Assembly (NCBI RefSeq): GCF_000003815.2
Contig: NC_049994.1
Span: forward strand, 13,315,039-13,379,038
DNA length: 64,000 bases
Source: Branchiostoma floridae
Lineage: Eukaryota > Chordata > Leptocardii > Amphioxiformes > Branchiostomatidae
Direction of reading: 5' to 3'
The translations under genes were made by a program, and so were the position numbers. Below the pieces are notes generated by a model. The model searched no databases. It was not told the DNA's origin and saw nothing but the letters and a program-made list of their open reading frames with translations. Position 1 is the first letter of the stretch. The number at the start of each line of letters is the position of its first letter. Below, in pieces: positions 61,201-64,000 of this stretch.

Positions 61201-63931
61201 TTCAATGCAAAACAAAAGACTGACTAAAAAGGATTCAGATAGAAAAATACAGCAAAGAAAAATTGATCTAAACTCTAACCCAACAAAAAAGTTCCAATAT
61301 TTGTAAATTTTAAGGGGGCCTTTAGCAATACCTTTATGTGCATCCGTCAGAATAATAGCATACTGTAGCCCAAGCTTCTCAACCAGAGAAACTTGACCTG
61401 TGCAAGTGCACAAGTAGAGTATTGATTCTTTCATTCTACATGGAATTTGATACTTGTGACTTCATATCACAGTTCATATCTGCCGCACCAAAAGGTAAGT
61501 CAATAGTATCAGTGTCACCAAGGTTTCCTCCCATAAGAACCATACTTCACTAAGTTATTGGTTACATAAAACTTAATTAAGCGTTTGATATTTATTTCCA
61601 AGCAATCTAATTATACTTTTATTCCCTTTGGTAAGGCAGTAATAGGGAACAGCTTGTGTCTACACTTAAAATTTCATACAGAAATACAGTAGCTTCACAC
61701 TTGGTTAATTCTAACATCATAACAGTTGTGCCTGCAAGGTAGTGTCGTGATTTTTTTATAACAATAACATATGACTAGTAGTGATGATCCGAAAGAATAG
61801 AACCCTGTGAATTCAGAAATATCACTACAATTCGACTTTATCATGTTATTTAGTACTGTTAGTTTCTGTGTGTTTGTATTGGCACATTTTAAAGGACATG
61901 AAAGAATAAAAATATTCAAGATTACACAGACAACAACAACACTGGCTCATGAATTTGACCAATATTTTTTACCAGAGCTGGTAAGACATGCTACAAAAAT
62001 TTTCACATAAATTCATATTTTTGTTACTAAAACTGGTACAGCACTAGGATAATTCAATTATGATGTCCACTCATGTTTATCAGAAAAACTTCCTTTTGCA
62101 ATGCACACCAAACCTATGCTCAGTTATAGTTATACAGGGATTGAAAAGCATTTTGTTAACATTCAAAATGGACACATTTAAAATTCCCTTCACAGGACAA
62201 ATTTTACCTGCAACTGCTTTTCTTGTTTATACGAAAAAAACAAAGCCTAGCAACTGTACCAGTAACAGTGTACTATAATCTTGTTATCTTCTGTGTTCAA
62301 GTATTATAGACTATAGTATAAAGGTACATTGTGGTGTGATGAGGTCACTGTGACCCAGAGGAAATTTAGCGTCTCATTTTACTGTTGTTTACATTTCTAG
62401 TCTCTGGCCTTGAGGACTGTAGCAGTTCAAATTGTTACTGAAAAGGGCACATTACAAATTTGGAAATAACTTTTGATATACAGTATCATACTCACTTGTA
62501 AATTCAAGGCAAACTTCTTGCCTTGAAAAGACTGAAATGATTTCAATTTCAGAGACATGCCTCAAAATTTTCCATTTACTCTAACTAAATCTAATGTCTT
62601 CAGGAACAATACAAAAGGAAACCATCATGAAGCCCCTATAATTTGCATTTATATAGCTGCTTGAATGGTTCAATCCCTCCCTAAGTATTTCAGAACACTG
62701 CATTATACCTACAAACAAACTCTACCTAAGCAACTACTAAACCAAGAAATGCATCTTCATCCATTCTCCTGTGATATTTGCTTCCCAGTGATTCTGTTTG
62801 CAGTTCTCCCCTTAGTCAAACACTAGATAAGGCCTTTTCAAGCATGAGTAGGTTTGTATGTAGAGGCTTCATGGTGTTGAAAGCAATCAGATGGCTTCTA
62901 CCTGAATTGTTTAGAGGTGTGATTAACAAGACCAACACCTTAAACAATGGTGTCATATTACATGTTTGTAATAACTATTGCATACAGATACACACAGCAT
63001 TGTCTTTAGGAAGTACTGTGTAATATAGACAAGTATTATCCCTTTTATACTTCAAGACTCTAAATAAAGGGGTAGCCTGACTGTCCTGGCTGTCATAAGT
63101 ACACCAAATTATTATTTGGCATATCTTATTACCTGGATGTCTTACCTTTATCCACTGTCAGGCCTTAGTAAGTTTGCTGTTACTTTCTGGGTAAATATAT
63201 CTATTATATTGACAATCCTATGAAATTGTAAACAAAATTATTAAAGTCAATGAAACCTTAAGCTATTTATGCTTATGACATTCATTTAAGGCTACTTTTT
63301 GTATTAATCTCTCTTTATACTTTGAATTTATATGAAAATACTACTGTTGTGTATATAATTCTACACATTATAAATACATTCATCATAGACAATTGAATTG
63401 GGGATTACAATTATTCTTTCTTTGTAAAACCTATGGTTATACATGCATGTGAAGTTTTCTGCTGTCATAAGCACTGCGATTTATTATTTATGGCCATAAT
63501 TTGGGGTCTTTGTGATACCCGCCCCTCCCAACATGGCGGACAAGGCCGTCGGGTCACGTGACCCAAGAGTGTTCATCAATACGACTCAAAAAATTGCACA
63601 GAATAATATCATAAATCCAGCAGTTTTACTCTATTATATGTTATGATTATGCTATTATGATTTTTCCAGGTTCAAAGTCATCAGTTTTGTACATTCGACA
63701 TCAAAGCTTTCCGCGCCATTTCCATCATGGCGGCCCAATCAGAAGCCTTCTACATCCCACCACAAAGGAAGTACCCACCGATTCCTCTTCCTTCTCCATG
63801 CCGGTGGGCATCTGCGGCACGGCGCGGTTGATGGCGGTGTACTCGGGCAGATCGGGCAGGTCTTCCGTGTGGAACACCGGCATGGGCTTGCTGGCGTCCA
63901 GCGCACGGGCTCGGAACGATAACTTACTCAT
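49250..63931 (-). CDS. EPC1: Enhancer of Polycomb homologue (EPC1/2 type), 739 aa
   Basis: Exons: 63931-63779, 60138-59982, 59434-59280, 58591-58496, 58158-58051, 57542-57475, 55758-55678, 55400-55247, 54434-54261, 53784-53552, 53054-52929, 52601-52436, 51480-51395, 50895-50759, 50127-49869 and 49316-49250. All phases agree and the total is 2220 nt. The N-terminus MSKLSFRARALDASKPMPVF and the EPcA blocks (LQRAMSAQQVYG, FEEMMDRLEKGSGQQ, YVAFRRRTEKMQTRKNRKN, FAFRRKKGC, CVGFVRRRVGRGGR, RHFRPRSP) are diagnostic, as is the C-terminal TLAMEVT. EPC is a scaffold of the NuA4/TIP60 histone acetyltransferase complex in the nucleus. Vertebrates have EPC1 and EPC2; a single pre-duplication gene is inferred, so the symbol stands for both. 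The exon starting at 50127 uses an internal CTGCAG acceptor; the AG at 50163 would break the frame. Confidence 0.95.
54438..55000. repeat. Four degenerate tandem units in an EPC intron
   Basis: gaaggcaaccac...catgggttt units recur at about 54439, 54561, 54716 and (partly) 54870, with shared words atgggtttcaacat and tatttgcatttctgtgaat. The first unit covers the pyrimidine tract of the exon-9 acceptor. Confidence 0.75.
55926..57448. mobile_element. 1.5-kb TIR element with TTA target duplication and G-rich ends (PIF/Harbinger-like)
   Basis: The left end, GGGACCGTACGGCATTTAGC then GAGGGGGGAGGGCCGGTCGCCA, is matched inverted at the right end, with 2 differences over about 42 bp. TTA flanks both sides (55923-55925 and 57449-57451), as in PIF/Harbinger elements. 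The interior has three units of about 205-210 bp starting ctgccagcaaaat or gtcagcaaaat (56068, 56277, 56487), plus GGGGGGAGGGCC subrepeats near both ends. No transposase frame was found; it is non-autonomous. It sits in the EPC intron between exons 6 and 7. Confidence 0.85.
59036..59300 (-). repeat. Three copies of the EPC exon-3 3' end and donor site
   Basis: The word ccca(c/t)ctgttgtcctgagccc-like, the end of exon 3 plus its GTGGGTGGG donor, occurs at the true exon (about 59271-59293), at about 59190-59215 and at about 59038-59063. The middle copy keeps a GTGGGT donor; the far copy reads ATGGGT. Adjacent tgttacagatgcatggtt is also repeated (59154 and 59233). Confidence 0.85.
60139..63778 (-). 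other. First intron of the EPC gene
   Basis: It contains no exon or RNA gene that I can support. Most is AT-rich unique-looking DNA. The 5' part near exon 1 (63480-63760) has promoter-like motifs (ACATGGCGG, GGGTCACGTGACCC, TCATGGCGGCC, CCAAT). The rest (60300-63450) shows nothing recognisable. Confidence 0.6.
63531..63738. promoter_or_regulatory. Motif cluster near EPC exon 1
   Basis: ACATGGCGG (63531-63539) and TCATGGCGGCC (near 63726) match the YY1 core. A 14-bp perfect palindrome, GGGTCACGTGACCC (63551-63564), contains the GTCACGTGAC E-box bound by TFE/USF-type factors. A CCCAATC box follows at about 63733. These lie in the 5' end of intron 1 and could also serve a divergent transcript. 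Function is inferred. Confidence 0.4.
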
Positions 63932-64000
63932 GGTGTGGGCCAGGAAAAAAAAGAATACGAAATGAGCAGATTACGATCACAAAAACTCCGCACAAAATCC

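Noticed and set aside
1..64000. tRNA genes, CRISPR arrays, bacterial operons or integrated viral genes
   Set aside because: None seen. The window is intron-rich animal DNA.

Overview
This is a piece of an animal nuclear genome, most likely a lancelet (amphioxus, Branchiostoma). Genes are split by introns with GT-AG sites. Products include chordate-type proteins: a GT6 (ABO/Forssman-family) glycosyltransferase, a MAM/thrombospondin-repeat membrane protein, a BTB-kelch protein, an SLC25A39/40 carrier, an NHL-propeller membrane protein and Enhancer of Polycomb. Intergenic DNA and introns are full of short inverted-repeat elements, a 5S-rRNA-derived SINE, microsatellites and young local duplications. 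The species call is inference from gene content and repeat style; no species marker was tested.

Layout: (1) 605-20816, minus: a 17-coding-exon gene for a type I membrane protein (signal peptide, 2 MAM, 7 TSP1, transmembrane helix, short tail). Its TSP1-5/TSP1-6 intron (2574-8610) holds a complete-looking BTB-kelch gene on the opposite strand (about 2857-7088). (2) 20817-24949: intergenic, with a 1.28-kb-spaced tandem duplication and a TG microsatellite. (3) 24950-26598, minus: a two-coding-exon GT6 glycosyltransferase, with a probable untranslated first exon near 27737. (4) 30183-39499, minus: an 11-exon SLC25A39/40-type mitochondrial carrier. (5) 40896-46153, minus: a 5-exon gene for a predicted type II membrane protein with repeated YxxP-type tyrosine motifs in the cytosolic tail and an NHL propeller outside. 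(6) 49250-63931, minus: Enhancer of Polycomb in 16 coding exons, ending with the start codon close to the window's right edge.

Five of the six genes lie on the minus strand, and only the nested kelch gene is on plus. All exon models were joined by eye. For each of the five minus-strand genes the splice phases are consistent and the total length is a multiple of three: 883, 326, 344, 601 and 739 residues. The plus-strand kelch model also closes (681 residues) but its first exon is uncertain. The genes are functionally unrelated: cell-surface proteins, Golgi glycosylation, mitochondrial transport, ubiquitin-ligase adaptor and chromatin.

The most unusual items are the tyrosine-motif/NHL receptor-like protein, a repeated DxDGD loop inside the TSP1 repeats, an NVD in place of the DXD of the GT6 enzyme, and several local duplications that have copied pieces of coding exon or splice site (kelch C-terminal tail x3, EPC exon-3 end x3, EPC exon-9 acceptor region).
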